Notes: a model not told the origin generated them from the letters alone. Shown: positions 1 through 6,703, counted from the first letter of the stretch. The stretch: 9,073 bases of DNA from Chloroflexota bacterium (GCA_005889515.1 VBHE01000267.1:1-9073); one strand, 5' to 3'. Translations and numbers: made by a program.

Positions 1-723
1 GGCCTCAGCGGCGGCGTCGACTCCGCCCTGGTGGCGGCGCTCGCCGCCCGGGCCCTGGGGCCGGAGCAGGTGATCCCGGTGATCATGCCCTACCACTCGA
101 GCAGCCCCGATTCCGAGGCCGACGCCCGCACCGTCGCCGCCTCCCTCGGCCTCGAGCCGCTGGTGGTCGACATCTCCCCCCAGGTCGACGCCTACTTCGA
201 GCGCTTCGGCGACGCCGATCGCGGCCGTCGCGGCAACAAGATGGCGCGCGAGCGGATGAGCATCCTCTACGACATGTCGTGGACCCACCGCGCGCTGGTG
301 ATCGGCACCTCGAACAAGACCGAGCTGCTGCTCGGCTACGGGACCATCCACGGCGACATGGCCCACGCGCTCAACCCCCTCGGCGACCTCTACAAGACCC
401 AGGTGTTCGCGATGGCGCGCGCCCTCCACCTCCCCCGGCGTGTGGTCGAGAAGGCGCCGAGCGCCGACCTCTGGGAGGGGCAGTCGGACGAGCAGGACCT
501 GGGGTTCCAGTACGCCGTCGTCGACATGCTCCTCTACCACCTGGTCGACGAGCGCCGCACCCGTCACGAGCTGCGCAACCTCGGCTTCGACGACGCCTTC
601 ATGGACCTGGTGGGCGCGCGGCTGCGCGACAACCAGTACAAGCGCCGGCTGCCGATCATCGCCAAGCTCAGCACCCGCACCATCGACCGCGACTTCCGCT
701 ATCCCCGGGACTGGGGTCGGTGA
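1..723 (+). CDS. nadE: NAD+ synthetase (NadE), 5'-truncated by window edge
   Basis: The enzyme converts nicotinic acid adenine dinucleotide to NAD+ using ATP and ammonia, the last step of NAD synthesis, in the cytosol. The frame is open from base 1 with no start in view, so the N-terminus lies outside; 240 residues are visible. Visible residues 3-10 read SGGVDSAL, the PP-loop ATP pyrophosphatase motif. Further family signatures follow in order: GTSNKTE near residue 102, NPLGDLYKTQV near 125, and KAPSADLWEGQSDE near 151. The C-terminal FRYPRDWG also fits. If this is the ammonia-dependent form (about 270 residues), only some 30-40 residues are missing; a fused upstream glutamine amidohydrolase domain cannot be excluded. 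The stop overlaps the rsmI start (GTGA). Family assignment is firm; the ammonia versus glutamine form is open. Confidence 0.95.
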   Translation, partial: GLSGGVDSALVAALAARALGPEQVIPVIMPYHSSSPDSEADARTVAASLGLEPLVVDISPQVDAYFERFGDADRGRRGNKMARERMSILYDMSWTHRALVIGTSNKTELLLGYGTIHGDMAHALNPLGDLYKTQVFAMARALHLPRRVVEKAPSADLWEGQSDEQDLGFQYAVVDMLLYHLVDERRTRHELRNLGFDDAFMDLVGARLRDNQYKRRLPIIAKLSTRTIDRDFRYPRDWGR

Positions 724-1412
724 GCACCCTCAGCGTCGTGGCGACGCCGATCGGCAACCTGGAGGACATCACGCTTCGGGCGCTGCGCACCCTGCGCGAG
801 TGCGACGCGATCATCGCCGAGGACAGCCGGCGCACCCGCGCCCTGCTCACCGCCCACGGCATCGGCGAGAAGCGGGTGCTCTCCATGCCCGCCTTCGACG
901 AGCGCCGCCGGGTCCCCGCGCTCCTGGCGCGCCTCGACGCCGGCGAGGACCTCGCCCTGGTCACCGACGGCGGCACCCCGGCGGTCAGCGACCCGGGGTC
1001 GCTGCTCGTCCGCGCCGCCCGGGACGCCGGCCACACCGTGGTCCCGGTGCCGGGGCCGTCGGCGGTGACCGCGGCGATCTCCGCGAGCGGCCTCGGCGGC
1101 GGCGGATTCACCTTCCTCGGCTTCCTTCCCCGCACCCCGGGAAAGACGGTCCGGACCGTCAGCGAGGCCCTGGGGGCGGGGCGTACCCTCGCCTTCCTCG
1201 AGTCCCCCTACCGCCTCGCCCGGACCCTGGCCACCCTCGCCCCGCTGCTCGGCGCCCGGGAGGTGGTCGTCGCCCGGGAGCTCACCAAGCGCCACGAGAG
1301 CCTCCACGTCGGCACCGCCGAGGCGCTCGCGACGCTCTTCACCGCCACCCCGCCACGCGGCGAGTGCACCGTGCTGGTGGGTGGCCCGGATGTGGGAACC
1401 AACGCAGCATGA
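720..1412 (+). CDS. rsmI: 16S rRNA (cytidine1402-2'-O)-methyltransferase RsmI
   Basis: RsmI uses S-adenosylmethionine to 2'-O-methylate C1402 in the decoding centre of 16S rRNA. The 230-residue product opens with VATPIGNLEDIT (residues 7-18), followed by AEDSRRTR (33-40), DGGTPAVSDPG (83-93) and PGPSA (111-115). These are the glycine-rich SAM-binding and dimer-fold signatures of the SAM-MT/TP_methylase fold. GTG at 720 is chosen because it directly precedes this N-terminus and overlaps the nadE stop in GTGA; only a weak G-rich sequence lies upstream, so translational coupling is likely. The protein is shorter than the roughly 280-residue E. coli enzyme and ends soon after the methylase fold, so it probably lacks the small C-terminal domain. 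Its stop overlaps the metG start. Confidence 0.95.
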   Translation: MSTLSVVATPIGNLEDITLRALRTLRECDAIIAEDSRRTRALLTAHGIGEKRVLSMPAFDERRRVPALLARLDAGEDLALVTDGGTPAVSDPGSLLVRAARDAGHTVVPVPGPSAVTAAISASGLGGGGFTFLGFLPRTPGKTVRTVSEALGAGRTLAFLESPYRLARTLATLAPLLGAREVVVARELTKRHESLHVGTAEALATLFTATPPRGECTVLVGGPDVGTNAA

Positions 1413-2953
1413 CGTCCCCGGAACGCTTCTACCTCACCGCTGCCATCGACTACGTCAACGGCAGCCCTCACCTCGGCCACGCCTACGAGAAGATCGGCTG
1501 CGACATGGTTCGCCGCCACCACCGGCTGCGCGGCCGCGACACCCACCTCACCGTGGGGAGCGACGAGCACAGCCAGTCGGTGGAGCGGGCCGCCCAGCAG
1601 CAGGGTCTCGACCCCGAGGAGTTCTCGCGCCGGCAGGCGGAGATCTTCCAGCAGGCCTTCGCCGCGCTCGACGTCGAGTACACCGCCTACGTGCGCACCA
1701 GCAGCGCGGCCAACCGGCGCACCACCGACCGCTTCATGCAGGCGATGTACGACGGCGGCCACATCTACAAGGGGCCGTACGAGGCCTGGTTCTGCCCCTC
1801 CTGCGAGCAGTTCTACACCGAGAAGCAGCTCGTCGAGGGCAACTGCCCGGTGCACGGCCGGCCGGTCGAGTGGGTGAAGGAGGAGAACTACTTCTTCCGC
1901 CTCAGCTCCTTCCAGGACGCGCTGCTCGAGCACTTCGAGCGCCACCCCGGATTCCTCACCCCCGAAACCCGCCGCAACGAGATGCTCAACGTCATCCGCG
2001 GCGGGCTCGACGACATCAGCATCTCGCGCGGGTTCTCCCACTGGGGGTTCCCCCTGCCCTTCGACGACAGCCAGGTCGTCTACGTCTGGTTCGACGCGCT
2101 GCTCTCCTATGTCACCGGCATCGGCTACCCCGACAGCCCCGACTTCGCGCGCCTCTGGCCCGCCGACGTCCACGTCATCGGCAAGGACATCACCCGCTTC
2201 CACACCGTGATGTGGCCGGCGATGCTGCTCGCCGCCGGGCTGCCGCTGCCGCGGCGGGTGCACGCGCACGGCTTCGTCACCCTCGGCGGCCGCAAGATGA
2301 GCAAGTCGACCGGCGTCCGCATCGACCCCTTCGAGCTGGTGCGCCGCTTCGGCAGCGACGCGGTGCGCTATGTGCTCATGGCCGAGGTGCCCTTCGACCG
2401 GGATGGCGACGTCTCCATGGACACCTTCGTCGACCGCTACAACGCGGACCTGGCCAACGACTACGGAAACCTGGTGTCGCGGACCGAGAAGATGGTGGCA
2501 CGGTACTTCGAGGGGCGCGTCCCCCTGGCGGCCCCCGCCGAGCCGATCGACGCCGAGCTCGGCGCGGTCGCCGCCGAGGTGACCGACGCCCACGAGGCGG
2601 CGATGGAGGCCCTCGACCTCAGCGGCGCGCTCGTCGAGGCGCGGCGGCTCGTCGCCCGGGCGAACAAGTACATCGACGAGACCGCGCCGTGGACGATGTC
2701 GAAGAACGCCGATCCGCGGCTGGGGACGGTGCTCGGCAACCTGCTCGAGGCGATCCGGGTGAGCACCCTGCTCCTCCATCCCGCCCTGCCGCGGGCGACC
2801 GCCGCGGTCGCCACCGACCTCGGGGTGACCCTCGACGGCAGCGCCGGCGCCCAGCTTCGCACCTGGCCGGCGCTCACCCCGGGCGCGCCGGTGGGGGTGG
2901 GGGAGATCCTCTTCCCCCGGCTCGACCGCGAGCGGGACCTGGAGGCCGGATGA
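1409..2953 (+). CDS. metG: Methionyl-tRNA synthetase
   Basis: This class I synthetase charges tRNA-Met and initiator tRNA with methionine. The product is 514 residues. The HIGH-type motif is HLGH at residues 21-24 and the KMSKS loop is at 296-300. The connective-peptide zinc knuckle is single: C129, C132, C146 and H149 (CPSC and CPVH), the one-knuckle pattern with His as fourth ligand. VYVWFDA at 224-230 belongs to the catalytic core. NKYIDETAPW ends at W428, which corresponds to the E. coli tryptophan that reads the CAU anticodon. There is no C-terminal EMAPII-like tRNA-binding domain; the protein ends after the helical anticodon domain, a common short form. The ATG lies in the ATGA overlap with rsmI, and the stop sits in the ATGA overlap with tatD. 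All catalytic motifs are intact. Confidence 0.97.
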   Translation: MTSPERFYLTAAIDYVNGSPHLGHAYEKIGCDMVRRHHRLRGRDTHLTVGSDEHSQSVERAAQQQGLDPEEFSRRQAEIFQQAFAALDVEYTAYVRTSSAANRRTTDRFMQAMYDGGHIYKGPYEAWFCPSCEQFYTEKQLVEGNCPVHGRPVEWVKEENYFFRLSSFQDALLEHFERHPGFLTPETRRNEMLNVIRGGLDDISISRGFSHWGFPLPFDDSQVVYVWFDALLSYVTGIGYPDSPDFARLWPADVHVIGKDITRFHTVMWPAMLLAAGLPLPRRVHAHGFVTLGGRKMSKSTGVRIDPFELVRRFGSDAVRYVLMAEVPFDRDGDVSMDTFVDRYNADLANDYGNLVSRTEKMVARYFEGRVPLAAPAEPIDAELGAVAAEVTDAHEAAMEALDLSGALVEARRLVARANKYIDETAPWTMSKNADPRLGTVLGNLLEAIRVSTLLLHPALPRATAAVATDLGVTLDGSAGAQLRTWPALTPGAPVGVGEILFPRLDRERDLEAG

Positions 2954-3754
2954 CGGAAGGCGACGGAGCGCTCCAGCTCGTCGACACCCACTGCCACCTC
3001 GTCCTCCTCGACGAGCGGGGGCTGCTCGAGGAGGCGCTGGAGGCCGCGGCGGCCGCGGGGGTGGAGCAGATCGTCTCGGTCGGCCTCAACGTCGAGGACA
3101 GCGACCTCAACCGCGAGCTCGCCGAGCGGCACCCCGGGGTGTTCTTCACGGTGGGCTGGCACCCCCACGAGAAGACGGCGCCCGACGCGGCGCAGCTGCG
3201 CGCCCTCGACGAGCTGGTGCGGCATCCGCGCGCGGTGGCGGTCGGGGAGATCGGGCTCGACCGCTACTGGCGCCCCGGCTACCACGAGGTGCCCATGGAG
3301 GTGCAGCGCCGCTCGATGCCACGACCGTGACGCCCATGACGACGTCCTCGCCGAGCTCCGCGGCGTCGCGGCGACGGTGTCGCCACGCGGGGTGATGCAC
3401 TGCTTCAGCGGGGACGCCGCCCTCGCCCGCGCCGCCGCCGGGCTGGAGATGGTGTGCTCGTTCGCCGGCACGGTGACCTATCCTCGGACCGACGGCATCC
3501 GCGAGGCCGCCCGGACGGTCGCGGACGGGGGGTACGTGGTGGAGACCGACGCGCCCTTCCTGGCCCCGGTGCCCCACCGGGGAAGGACAAACCAGCCCGC
3601 CTACGTCGCCGCCACCGCCGCCGCGGTCGCCGGACTTCGGGGCGAGCCCGCGACCGAGGTCGCTCGGAGCGCGACCGCGGCGGCGCGGAGGCTCTTCGGG
3701 CTGCCCGACCCCGGCGGCGGCGACCACCTGGGCGGCCGGCGGCAGCCGGCCTGA
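2950..3754 (+). pseudogene. tatD: TatD-family metal-dependent hydrolase, broken by internal deletion and frameshift
   Basis: TatD proteins are TIM-barrel metal-dependent DNases. The first frame runs from ATG 2950 to a TGA at 3328-3330 (126 residues). It shows DTHCHL (H14, H16), GWHPHE, EIGLD (E100) and VQRRSM. The family sequence then resumes one frame over from base 3320: HDRDAHDDV, MHCFSGD, SFAGTVTY, ETDAPFL and RTNQPAYV, to the TGA at 3752-3754. Compared with TatD homologues, about 16-17 residues (LARELGLPVVI-like) are missing at 3319/3320, matching a loss of roughly 47-50 bases. All expected metal ligands exist but are split between frames. A GTG at 3377 could start the second half, without a barrel core. 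GGAGG at 2941-2945 precedes the start. Real decay or an assembly error are both possible; programmed frameshifting is unlikely because coding sequence is missing. Confidence 0.88.
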
Positions 3755-4698
3755 TGGGCGCCGCCGCCGCCACCGCCGGCGCGGGGGCCCACGCCGAGCT
3801 CGACCTCTGCAACCCGGCGACGGCGCGCGCCGTCGCCCGCCGCGCCGGCCTCGGCCTCAAGCGCCGCCTCGGCCAGAACCTGCTCGTCGACCGGGCCGTC
3901 GTCGAGGCGCTCGTCGACGCCCTGGACCCGGGGCCGCTCGACGAGGTCTACGAGATCGGGCCCGGGATCGGGACGCTCACCTCGGCGCTGAGCCATCGCG
4001 CCGCGCGGGTCGTCGCCGTCGAGCTCGACCAGGCCTGCCTGCGCGCCCTGGAGATCACCCAGCACCGCCATCCGAACGTCGTCGCGGTGCACGGCGACGC
4101 GCTCCGCACCACCGCGGCGGACCTCGGGCTCGGGCCCGGGTACCTCGCCGCCGGCAACATCCCCTACAACCTCACCGGGGCGCTCCTCCAGCGCCTGCTC
4201 GAGGCCGAGCCGCCGCCGCGGCGCGCCGTCCTGCTGGTGCAGCGGGAGGTCGCCGCGCGACTCGACGCCGCCGCGGGCGACTGGAGCCTCTCCACCCTGG
4301 CGGTCCGTTCGCTCGCCGGGGTCGAGCGCCTGGGCGATGTCCCCCCGGCGGCGTTCACCCCGGTCCCGGCGGTGCACTCGAGCATCCTGCGCCTCACCCC
4401 GTGTCCGCTGCTCGGCCCGGCCGAGCGGGCGGCGGTGCTCGCTCTCGCCCGCCGCACCTTCACGATGCGCCGCAAGACCCTGCGCCACGGCGTCACCTAC
4501 GCCCTCGACGGGGACGGGCTCCGCGCCGTCGCGGTGCTCGCCGCGGCCGGGATCGATCCCGGTCGCCGCCCGGGCTCGCTGGGTCTGGAGGAGTGGCGGG
4601 CGCTCGCCACCGCCGTGGCCCAGGAGGGGGACCGCCGACAGGCAGGCTCTGCCTGCGGGCGGTCCGGGGGGAGTTCCCCCGTAAGGAGCGAGGAGTGA
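3754..4698 (+). CDS. rsmA: 16S rRNA dimethyladenosine transferase (KsgA/RsmA)
   Basis: KsgA dimethylates A1518 and A1519 at the 3' end of 16S rRNA late in 30S assembly. The 314-residue product shows LGQN at residues 39-42, the SAM-binding loop EIGPGIG at 67-73 and the catalytic NIPY at 135-138. The C-terminal signatures FTPVPAVHSSI and FTMRRKTLRHG follow. ATG 3754 overlaps the tatD stop by one base (TGATG) and no clear Shine-Dalgarno is seen, so expression may depend on coupling, which the tatD frameshift could disturb. About 25 residues precede the family start and are rich in Ala and Gly. The last ~22 residues (GDRRQAGSAC onward) are not family-like and are encoded by inverted repeats at 4631-4681. 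The stop overlaps the MFS start in GTGA. Confidence 0.95.
   Translation: MGAAAATAGAGAHAELDLCNPATARAVARRAGLGLKRRLGQNLLVDRAVVEALVDALDPGPLDEVYEIGPGIGTLTSALSHRAARVVAVELDQACLRALEITQHRHPNVVAVHGDALRTTAADLGLGPGYLAAGNIPYNLTGALLQRLLEAEPPPRRAVLLVQREVAARLDAAAGDWSLSTLAVRSLAGVERLGDVPPAAFTPVPAVHSSILRLTPCPLLGPAERAAVLALARRTFTMRRKTLRHGVTYALDGDGLRAVAVLAAAGIDPGRRPGSLGLEEWRALATAVAQEGDRRQAGSACGRSGGSSPVRSEE
4631..4663. repeat. Nested inverted repeat at the 3' end of ksgA
   Basis: The inner arms are CAGGCAG (4639-4645) and CTGCCTG (4649-4655) around a 3-base loop. The outer arms are ACCGCC (4631-4636) and GGCGGT (4658-4663), separated from the inner stem by a 2x2 internal loop. All 13 pairs are Watson-Crick. The element lies inside the ksgA frame and encodes part of its unusual tail. 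It may be a REP-like dispersed palindrome or a local mRNA structure between ksgA and the exporter; copy number cannot be judged from one window. Confidence 0.7.
4665..4681. repeat. Second inverted repeat just before the MFS ribosome binding site
   Basis: CGGGGG (4665-4670) pairs with CCCCCG (4676-4681) around the loop GAGTT. It follows the 33-base hairpin by one base and ends two bases before the AAGGAG of the next gene. No T-run follows, so a terminator is unlikely. The pair of hairpins could instead shield transcript ends or tune initiation of the exporter gene. Confidence 0.65.
4683..4688 (+). promoter_or_regulatory. Ribosome binding site of the MFS gene
   Basis: AAGGAG lies 6 bases before GTG 4695 and is the clearest Shine-Dalgarno in the operon. 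The spacing favours GTG 4695 over the in-frame GTG at 4701. It lies inside the ksgA frame, directly after the second hairpin. Confidence 0.7.
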
Positions 4699-6032
4699 GC
4701 GTGCCGGCGGCGCCGGAGCCGGGCGGCCCGGTGGCCACCCGGCCCGAGGACGCCGAGGGCTTCGTCGGCGTCCTCCGCCGCGCCGACTTCCGGATGCTCT
4801 GGGCGGCGCAGGTGAGCAGCCAGCTCGCCGACAAGTTCCTGATGTTCACCCTGCTGGTGCTGGTCTACACCCTCACCGGGAGGAGCACCGGCTCGTCGCT
4901 GCTGATGGTGGCCTACACCCTCCCCAGCGTCCTGCTCAGCGCCCCCGCCGGCGTCTACGCCGACCGCCACGACAAGCGCACCCTGCTGCTCGGCACCAAC
5001 GTGCTCCGGGGCGGGCTGATCCTGCTCATCCCTCTCAGCCAGCACCTGCCCTATGTGCAGAACCGGGCCTGGCCGCTGATCGTCATCACCCTGCTCTTCA
5101 GCGCCGTCGGCCAGGTCTTCGCCCCCGCCGAGGCGGCCAGCCTGCCCTTCCTCGTGCGCCGCGAGCAGATCATGACCGCGACCTCGCTGTTCATGACCAC
5201 CGCCATCCTCAGCCTGGTGGTGGGGGTGCCGCTGGCGACCATCTGTGTGCGCGTGATCGGGCAGACCGCGCCCTTCTACGTCGCCACCGGGCTCTTCGCA
5301 GCGGCCTCGCTCTGCATCTGGAGGGTGAACACCAGCCTGCGCGCGGCGGCCCGTGCGCACGTCCCCCAGCGGCACGTCGTCCGCGAGCTCCAGGAGGGGC
5401 TGATGATCCTCGGCGGCCATCCGGCGCTGCGGATCGCCCTGGGACAGCTCACCATCGCGCTCATCGTCGTCTTCAGCGTCTTCGCGCTGGGGCCGGCGTA
5501 CATGTCGCAGCTGCTCGGGCACCCGCCCACCGACACCTACCTGGTGCTCATCCCGCTCACCGCCGGCCTGGTGGGCGCCGCCCTCCTGCTCGGGCGGGCG
5601 ACCCACCGGCGGCCGTCGCGCAGCCGGCTCGCGACCTGGTCGACGGTGTCGACGGGCGCCTTTCTCCTGGCCCTGGGCCTGCTCCCCGGCGCGCTCCGGC
5701 AGAGTGGTGCCCACCTCTTCGCCACCCCGTCGGCGATGGTCCTTGCCGCCGGGTTCGGGTGGTCGCTGGGCGCGCTCCTCATCCCCGCCTTCACCGTCCT
5801 CCAGGAGCGCACCGACGAGGCGACCCGGGGGCGGATCTTCGGCGGGATCTTCACCGTGATCAACGCCGCGGTGGCGGCGCCGCTCGTGCTCGCCGGCGGC
5901 CTCGCCGACGGCTTCGGGGTCGCCCGGGTGGTGTCCGTCCTCGGCGGCGCCCTGCTCCTCACCGGGGCGGTCGCGGGGCTGCTCTTCCGCGACCGGTTGC
6001 GGGTTCTCGACGTCGCCCCGAGAGGCTGCTGA
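4695..6032 (+). CDS. MFS transporter, EntS/MFS_3-like putative exporter
   Basis: This is a 445-residue integral membrane protein with about 12 hydrophobic segments, roughly at residues 34-60, 68-88, 100-117, 126-146, 165-185, 192-209, 246-267, 284-300, 317-333, 345-368, 383-402 and 411-430. Between the second and third segments lies GVYADRHDKR (86-95), the MFS motif A loop; the matching second-half loop is ATRGRIFGG (376-384). The layout resembles the MFS_3/EntS branch that exports siderophores, drugs or other small molecules by proton antiport, but no substrate can be read from the sequence. There is no signal peptide; the first 30 residues are a Pro/Ala-rich cytoplasmic lead. GTG 4695 overlaps the ksgA stop and has a good AAGGAG. 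It is the last gene of the operon and has no obvious functional link to the translation genes before it. Confidence 0.9.
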   Translation: MSVPAAPEPGGPVATRPEDAEGFVGVLRRADFRMLWAAQVSSQLADKFLMFTLLVLVYTLTGRSTGSSLLMVAYTLPSVLLSAPAGVYADRHDKRTLLLGTNVLRGGLILLIPLSQHLPYVQNRAWPLIVITLLFSAVGQVFAPAEAASLPFLVRREQIMTATSLFMTTAILSLVVGVPLATICVRVIGQTAPFYVATGLFAAASLCIWRVNTSLRAAARAHVPQRHVVRELQEGLMILGGHPALRIALGQLTIALIVVFSVFALGPAYMSQLLGHPPTDTYLVLIPLTAGLVGAALLLGRATHRRPSRSRLATWSTVSTGAFLLALGLLPGALRQSGAHLFATPSAMVLAAGFGWSLGALLIPAFTVLQERTDEATRGRIFGGIFTVINAAVAAPLVLAGGLADGFGVARVVSVLGGALLLTGAVAGLLFRDRLRVLDVAPRGC

Positions 6033-6044
6033 CCGACTGGTCAG
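6029..6044 (+). other. Small hairpin spanning the MFS stop codon
   Basis: CTGACC (6029-6034) and GGTCAG (6039-6044) form a 6-bp stem with a GACT loop, and the TGA stop lies in the left arm. No T-run follows. It marks the likely operon end but is weak evidence for an intrinsic terminator. Confidence 0.35.
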
Positions 6045-6120
6045 GCGGGGGATCGGAGCAACCGTGGCAGCGTGCAACGGTGGCGTCGCGGGCTCGACAA
6101 GGGGCGGTGCTCCACCGGGT

Positions 6121-6132
6121 CGAGGGCCCTCG
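6121..6132. other. 12-bp perfect palindrome upstream of the 63-residue gene
   Basis: CGAGGGCCCTCG is its own reverse complement and lies 54 bases before the ATG at 6186, in the 153-base gap after the MFS gene. It could be an operator or a chance GC-rich palindrome. No convincing -35/-10 pair was found in this gap. Confidence 0.35.
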
Positions 6133-6185
6133 GCGCTGGCACCCTGTGGGGGTCACATCCTCCCCTCGGACCGGAGCGGAAGTCC

Positions 6186-6377
6186 ATGCGAGCCATCGTC
6201 ACCTGCGAGTGCTGCGGCTACCGGCAGACGGTCGCACGGGCCATCGATCGCCCGGGCACCTTCCACCTCGTCTGCCACGAGTGCGAGCGCAGCCTGCGGG
6301 TCGACGTCAGCGACGAGGAGCTGAGCGCGGCCCGCAGCGCGGGCTCGCCGTCCGCCGACCGGGCTGCAGCCGCCTGA
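6186..6377 (+). CDS. Small protein with two CxxC pairs (zinc-ribbon-like), unknown function
   Basis: The 63-residue product carries CECC (C7, C10) and CHEC (C30, C33), spaced 19 residues apart, which suggests a small zinc ribbon. The segment after it (LRVDVSDEE) is acidic, and the tail from residue 47 is Ala/Ser-rich and probably disordered. ATG 6186 is preferred because GGAG at 6173-6176 lies 9 bases upstream and the cysteine fold begins directly after it; an in-frame extension upstream to 6072 reads as low-complexity Arg/Gly sequence with no ribosome site. It is a single gene between the operon and the tRNA. Zinc binding is inferred, and no partner is indicated by the context. Confidence 0.7.
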   Translation: MRAIVTCECCGYRQTVARAIDRPGTFHLVCHECERSLRVDVSDEELSAARSAGSPSADRAAAA

Positions 6378-6397
6378 CGGAGTGGTGAGACACCCCC

Positions 6398-6406
6398 TGC
6401 TATCAT
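6398..6406 (+). promoter_or_regulatory. Extended -10 promoter of tRNA-Val
   Basis: TGCTATCAT contains TATCAT (6401-6406) preceded by the TGn extension. No good -35 hexamer lies at 16-18 bases, which is acceptable for an extended -10. Transcription would start near 6413, giving a 5' leader of about 49 bases before the tRNA. That leader holds arms GGTGG (6416-6420) and CCACC (6441-6445), which could form a hairpin. Confidence 0.55.
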
Positions 6407-6461
6407 GCGCACGCCGGTGGGGACCGGGGACCCGCCCCCGCCACCGTGGTCTCGTGGTCGC

Positions 6462-6538
6462 GGGCGCATAGCTCAGTTGGTACGAGCGCTGCGTTGACAT
6501 CGCAGAGGTCGGCGGTTCGATCCCGTCTGCGCCCACCA
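6462..6538 (+). tRNA. tRNA-Val (anticodon GAC)
   Basis: All cloverleaf parts are present. The acceptor stem GGGCGCA (6462-6468) pairs fully with TGCGCCC (6528-6534). The D stem is GCTC/GAGC (6471-6474, 6484-6487). The anticodon stem CTGCG/CGCAG encloses loop TTGACAT (6494-6500) with anticodon GAC at 6496-6498, which reads GUC and GUU valine codons. The variable loop is AGGTC. The T stem GGCGG/CCGTC has one G-U pair and loop TTCGATC (6516-6522). The discriminator is A6535 and CCA is encoded (6536-6538). The D loop AGTTGGTAC has C just before the 3' D-stem strand, where A21 is usual; this may be a one-base loop variant. Confidence 0.96.
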
Positions 6539-6542
6539 CACC

Positions 6543-6565
6543 GCCGCCCTCCGGTCGGAGGCGGC
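6543..6565 (+). terminator. Hairpin after tRNA-Val, possible terminator
   Basis: GCCGCCCTCC (6543-6552) pairs with GGAGGCGGC (6557-6565) around loop GGTC, with one bulged C: nine GC-rich pairs starting 5 bases after the CCA. No T-run follows, so it is either a U-tract-free terminator, common in high-GC genomes, or a stem guiding 3' processing. Confidence 0.5.
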
Positions 6566-6650
6566 TGAGCGAGACCCGCCCGCCCGGGCCGACGGTCACA
6601 CACAGTTTCTGCACAGGGCGGCGTCGCCTGCGCAGTTCGACGGATGCTCG

Positions 6651-6659
6651 TTATCCACA
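6651..6659 (+). promoter_or_regulatory. Perfect DnaA box
   Basis: TTATCCACA matches the bacterial DnaA-box consensus exactly, in a locally less GC-rich stretch. A 7-of-9 relative (TTCTGCACA) lies at 6607-6615. No AT-rich unwinding region and no dnaA or dnaN gene are present, so this is not read as an origin; DnaA-responsive control of the following gene is a possibility. Confidence 0.5.
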
Positions 6660-6674
6660 ACGTCGACAGGCCAG

Positions 6675-6688
6675 GACAGTCGACTGTC
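6675..6688. promoter_or_regulatory. 14-bp perfect palindrome A, candidate operator
   Basis: GACAGTCGACTGTC is its own reverse complement, centred at 6681.5. A second copy of its GTCGAC core lies at 6662-6667. It is 45 bases upstream of the -35 box at 6733, a place typical of activator sites or upstream operators bound by a dimeric regulator. Confidence 0.5.
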
Positions 6689-6703
6689 TGCAGTGGCCGA
6701 AGC

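Noticed and set aside
1208..2779. Long minus-strand open frame opposite rsmI/metG (523 residues)
   Set aside because: It lies entirely opposite genes with clear catalytic motifs and shows no family features; high GC makes long shadow frames common.
3316..3330. Programmed ribosomal frameshift in tatD
   Set aside because: No slippery run or stimulatory structure is evident and about 16 expected residues are physically missing, so a slip would not restore the protein.
4639..4681. Intrinsic terminator between ksgA and the MFS gene
   Set aside because: Neither hairpin is followed by a T-run, and both lie inside the ksgA frame upstream of a coupled start.
4497..6077. Long minus-strand open frame opposite the MFS gene (526 residues)
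   Set aside because: Composition is Gly/Arg/Glu/Ala-rich low complexity and mirrors the transporter codons; no domain is visible.
6072..6185. N-terminal extension of the 63-residue protein to an ATG at 6072
   Set aside because: The added residues are low complexity, no ribosome site precedes them, and GGAG is well placed for ATG 6186.
6403..6614. Minus-strand open frames with residues like GADGIEPPTSAMSTQRSYQLSYAP
   Set aside because: This is the familiar false translation of the strand opposite a tRNA gene; it maps on tRNA-Val at 6462-6538.
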